7,336 nt of DNA, taken from NCBI GenBank assembly GCA_964422185.1, contig CAYRAG010000071.1, positions 1 through 7,336 on the forward strand, read 5' to 3'. Below the pieces are notes generated by a model that was given only the letters and a program-made list of their open reading frames with translations, was not told where the DNA came from and searched no databases. Of this stretch, positions 5,357 to 7,336 are shown piece after piece (positions within the stretch are counted from its first letter, which is position 1; each line of letters begins with the position of its first letter). Origin of the DNA: CALXCT01 sp964422185 (lineage in GTDB: Bacteria > Bacillota > Clostridia > Oscillospirales > Oscillospiraceae). Position numbers and translations under genes: made by a program.

Positions 5357-6520
5357 ATGATCACAGAGTACAGGCAACTGGTTCCGGTCGTGTTCGGAGA
5401 GGGCGCCATCACGCGCCTGGGCGAAAAAGTAAAAGAGCTGGGCTGCAAAAAGGTCATGTGCGTCTATGACCAGGGGATCAAGGCGGCCGGTATCGCGGAG
5501 AAGGCGGAGAACAGCCTGAAAGCCGCCGGGGTGGACTATGTCGTCTTCGACAAGATCATGGCGGATCCCACGGATCAGCTGGTGAACGAGTGCGGCGCCC
5601 TCGCGAAAGCGGAGGGCGTGGACGGCTTTGTCGGCGTGGGCGGCGGTTCCAGCATGGACTGCGCGAAAACCGCCTCGCTGCTCCTCAACCACCCCGCGCC
5701 CATTGAACAGTACTTCACCGCGCCTCCCAGCTTCATGGAGGCGAGCGTTCCCGTCATTCTGGTGCCCACGACCTCCGGCACAGGCAGCGAGGTGACGCAG
5801 GTGTGCGTCATCACCCGCTCCAGCGATCACTCCAAGCCCTCGATCTTCATGCTCAGCAGCCTGGCCATCGTGGATCCGGAGCTGACCTGGACCGCGCCGG
5901 CCACCGTCACGGCGCACACCGGGATGGACGCGTTCTCCCACGCCGCGGAGGCCATCACGGCCAACGGGCGGAATCCCTATTCCGAAGTGCTTGCCGTCGG
6001 CGCACTCCGGAAAATCACCAGGTACCTGCCCGTGGCCATGAAAGACGGCTTCAACCGGGAGGCCAGATATCACATCGCGCTGGCCTCCAACTGGGCGGGC
6101 ATCGCGTTCTCCAACACCATCGTCCACCTGGGCCATGTCATGGCGGACGGGATCTCCGCGGCATTCCACACCCCGCACGGCATGAACTGCAGCTGGGTCA
6201 TTCCGGAGGTGCTGCGGCTGTGCGCGCAGGCGGTTCCGGACAAGGTGCAGATCGTGGGGGAGGCCATCGGGGTCTCCTTTGCCGGCGGCGAAACCCCGGA
6301 GGAGATCGGCGGGGCGGTTGCTTCCGCGGTCAAGGCGTTTGTGCGCTCCATCGGAATCAAGAGCCCGAAAGAGATGGGCCTGGATCGGGAGCAGTTCCTC
6401 AACTGCTGCGACCTGGCATCCAGAATCGACCTGGATCTGCGGCTGAATACCCCGGTGGAGCCGACGAAAGAAGTGATCCGCACGGTCTACGAGCGGGTCT
6501 ACGACGGCTACACCCTGTAG
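5357..6520 (+). CDS. Iron-containing alcohol dehydrogenase (group III)
   Basis: The 387-aa protein has the normal length and order of the iron-activated alcohol dehydrogenase family (FucO, AdhE C-terminal domain and relatives). These cytoplasmic enzymes interconvert alcohols and aldehydes or ketones with NAD(P)H. The N-terminal nucleotide-binding domain has GVGGGSSMDCAK (93-104) and VPTTSGTGSEVT (136-147). Metal ligands by family alignment are Asp191 and His195 (TGMDAFSHAAEA), His260 (VHLGH) and His274 (TPHG), with the usual 4- and 14-residue spacings. The residue four after His260, a histidine in FucO and AdhE, is Asp264 here, in HVMADGIS, so this is an atypical subgroup with uncertain substrate. 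It follows the flavin reductase gene by 144 bases on the same strand, suggesting that it makes or consumes the carbonyl or alcohol form of that enzyme's substrate, or balances NADH. It may be read from the promoter at 3102-3130 and modulated by the RNA element just upstream. Confidence 0.93.
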   Translation: MITEYRQLVPVVFGEGAITRLGEKVKELGCKKVMCVYDQGIKAAGIAEKAENSLKAAGVDYVVFDKIMADPTDQLVNECGALAKAEGVDGFVGVGGGSSMDCAKTASLLLNHPAPIEQYFTAPPSFMEASVPVILVPTTSGTGSEVTQVCVITRSSDHSKPSIFMLSSLAIVDPELTWTAPATVTAHTGMDAFSHAAEAITANGRNPYSEVLAVGALRKITRYLPVAMKDGFNREARYHIALASNWAGIAFSNTIVHLGHVMADGISAAFHTPHGMNCSWVIPEVLRLCAQAVPDKVQIVGEAIGVSFAGGETPEEIGGAVASAVKAFVRSIGIKSPKEMGLDREQFLNCCDLASRIDLDLRLNTPVEPTKEVIRTVYERVYDGYTL

Positions 6521-6530
6521 GATGCCCTCA

Positions 6531-6545
6531 TTGCCTTCAAGGCAA
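6531..6545 (+). other. Short palindrome directly after the dehydrogenase stop
   Basis: TTGCCTTCAAGGCAA is a perfect inverted repeat of seven-base arms around one base. As RNA it can form a 6-bp hairpin with a three-base loop. It starts ten bases past the stop codon and is followed by AACTGAG, not a U-run. It could be a weak terminator, a processing site or a protein-binding operator. Confidence 0.4.
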
Positions 6546-6579
6546 AACTGAGATCGTATTTGTCCAGACCGGCTTCGGA

Positions 6580-6682
6580 GAACCGGCCCGGAACCGGCTG
6601 AACCCCGGAAAACGGGTACACCGGCGTACCCCCGGCAGACAGAGCCATCTGAGATGGCGAAATCCGTGCGGGGTACGCCGGT
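6580..6682 (+). promoter_or_regulatory. Highly structured leader before the nitroreductase gene
   Basis: ACCGGCGTACCCC (6620-6632) and GGGGTACGCCGGT (6670-6682) form a perfect 13-bp stem. Inside its 37-base loop, GCCATC/GATGGC (6644-6649 and 6653-6658) makes a 6-bp hairpin with a three-base loop. Competing partners exist: GGGTAC (6614-6619) can pair with GTACCC (6626-6631), and GAACCGGC at 6580-6587 and 6591-6598 can each pair with GCCGGTTC (6677-6684). CCCG/CGGG (6604-6607 and 6613-6616) is a further small hairpin. The element ends about 90 bases before the ribosome site. No U-run follows, and no known riboswitch consensus fits. Confidence 0.5.
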
Positions 6683-6697
6683 TCGGCCTATCCTGCC

Positions 6698-6746
6698 TTG
6701 TACCTGCTTTCCGCGTCCCTGGTATTCTCTTCGCAGTCTGTATCAT
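6698..6746 (+). promoter_or_regulatory. Weak promoter candidates for the nitroreductase gene
   Basis: TTGTAC (6698-6703) is followed 19 bases later by TATTCT (6723-6728), which carries the extended -10 bases TGG before it. TATCAT (6741-6746) also resembles a -10 but lacks a -35. None is convincing; the gene may instead be read through from the dehydrogenase gene. Confidence 0.25.
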
Positions 6747-6770
6747 ATTCCTGCCGGAAATCATTACAAG

Positions 6771-6775
6771 GGAGG
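6771..6775 (+). promoter_or_regulatory. Ribosome binding site deciding the nitroreductase start
   Basis: GGAGG lies seven bases before the ATG at 6783. The frame is open back to an ATG at 6654, inside the structured leader, but that would add 43 residues not typical of the family. Confidence 0.88.
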
Positions 6776-6782
6776 CATCGAG

Positions 6783-7304
6783 ATGGAAACACTCAACGCG
6801 ATTCGAAAGAGGAAGTCCGTCCGCGGCTATCTGCCGGATCCCGTGCCTGAGGATCTGCTGAACACCGTTCTTGCCGCGGGGTGCGCCGCACCCGTGGGGA
6901 TGGGGAGGTACGGGGATCTCCAGATCACGGTCATCACGAGAGAGGATCTCCGGAAGACGATTTCGGAGGCCGTCGGGAAAGTCTTCCGGTCGGACGGCGA
7001 TATGCTCTACGGGGCGCCCGTGATCGTGCTGCTCTCCGCGAAAGAGGATGTCGTGCCCGGCATCAACCACACCAACGCCGGGTGCATTCTCGAGAACATG
7101 GCGCTCGCCGCCACGGATGCCGGCCTGGGGTGCTGTGTCCTCGGAGGGCCGCCCGCCGTCGTCAACCCGAGCCCGGAACTCAAACAGGCGCTGGGGATTC
7201 CCGAGGGCTATGTGGCGACCGGGAGCATCGCAATCGGCTACGCGGCGGTGCCGGACGACTCGGAAAAGGATCTGAAGATCACCGTCCCGGTGAACCGGGT
7301 CTGA
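6783..7304 (+). CDS. Nitroreductase-family FMN oxidoreductase
   Basis: The 173-aa protein belongs to the short nitroreductase family, FMN-dependent and usually dimeric enzymes that use NAD(P)H to reduce nitro groups, quinones, flavins or enone-like compounds. The start METLNAIRKRKSVRGY contains the Arg-rich FMN-phosphate motif (residues 8-16). Further family marks are CAAPVGMGRYGDL (34-46), which takes the place of the more usual AAPSAxNxQPW, YGAPVIVLL (76-84), the NAGCILENMALAATDAGLG helix (98-116) and GCCVLGGP (116-123). It ends with a GYVATGSIAIGY core strand (142-153). The replaced Pro-Ser-Asn segment suggests a subgroup with a different flavin or substrate pocket. It lies 262 bases after the dehydrogenase gene on the same strand, behind its own folded leader, and probably belongs to the same redox response. 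The true substrate is unknown; classical nitro reduction should not be assumed. Confidence 0.88.
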   Translation: METLNAIRKRKSVRGYLPDPVPEDLLNTVLAAGCAAPVGMGRYGDLQITVITREDLRKTISEAVGKVFRSDGDMLYGAPVIVLLSAKEDVVPGINHTNAGCILENMALAATDAGLGCCVLGGPPAVVNPSPELKQALGIPEGYVATGSIAIGYAAVPDDSEKDLKITVPVNRV

Positions 7305-7313
7305 GCCCGTTCC

Positions 7314-7334
7314 GGCGGGGGAGGGGATCCCGCC
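7314..7334 (+). terminator. GC hairpin after the nitroreductase gene, cut by the window end
   Basis: GGCGGG (7314-7319) pairs with CCCGCC (7329-7334) around a nine-base loop, starting ten bases after the stop codon. Position and composition suit an intrinsic terminator, but the window ends two bases later, so the U-run cannot be checked. Confidence 0.4.
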
Positions 7335-7336
7335 CG

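Noticed and set aside
4316..6178. 620-codon frame on the minus strand opposite the reductase and dehydrogenase genes
   Set aside because: It is antisense to two well-identified genes, has no family motif, and is rich in His, Arg, Gly and Ala as expected of a GC-rich shadow frame.
6546..6690. Thiamine pyrophosphate riboswitch, suggested by CTGAGAT at 6548 and 6649
   Set aside because: The conserved GAACCTGAT and downstream core are missing and the helix order does not match, so the CTGAGA strings are taken as chance.
1..7336. CRISPR array, tRNA, rRNA or insertion sequence
   Set aside because: No regularly spaced repeat series, no cloverleaf-like sequence with CCA end, and no transposase or integrase frame was found on either strand.

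Overview
The window looks like chromosomal or accessory DNA of a GC-rich anaerobic Firmicute, probably a gut-type Clostridia member. This is inferred from strong GGAGG-type ribosome binding sites, clostridial-style protein families (an iron-sulfur flavin enoate reductase, an iron-type alcohol dehydrogenase, a short nitroreductase) and cysteine-rich proteins. No rRNA, tRNA, CRISPR array, transposase or integrase is visible.

Left part (1-1258): two copies of a 19-base repeat and a long near-perfect hairpin lie beyond the 3' end of a leftward gene for a small sigma-70-like factor (299-967). A divergent spacer of about 290 bases follows. It holds an unusually AT-rich patch with a possible extended -10 promoter, and a 65-codon reading frame of doubtful status that starts behind a very good ribosome binding site and stops at the ribosome binding site of the next gene.

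Middle part (1259-3253): a MATE-family multidrug/cation antiporter gene, then about 600 bases without a convincing gene but with several stem-loops. This ends in the clearest promoter of the window (TTGTGA, 17 bases, TATACT at 3102-3130).

Right part (3254-7304): three rightward redox genes. They encode an Old Yellow Enzyme/2,4-dienoyl-CoA reductase-type flavoprotein with a 4Fe-4S cluster (652 aa), an iron-containing alcohol dehydrogenase (387 aa) and a 173-aa nitroreductase-family protein. They form a plausible reductive module: the dehydrogenase could interconvert an alcohol and a carbonyl, the flavoprotein could reduce an activated C=C bond, and the nitroreductase-like protein could handle another flavin-dependent step. 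The substrate cannot be read from the sequence.

The most interesting non-coding signal is in the gaps between these three genes (144 and 262 bases). Each carries a perfect 13-bp inverted repeat, one arm of which can pair instead with a closer or upstream partner. This is the geometry of mutually exclusive RNA folds, but neither has the U-run of a classical terminator.
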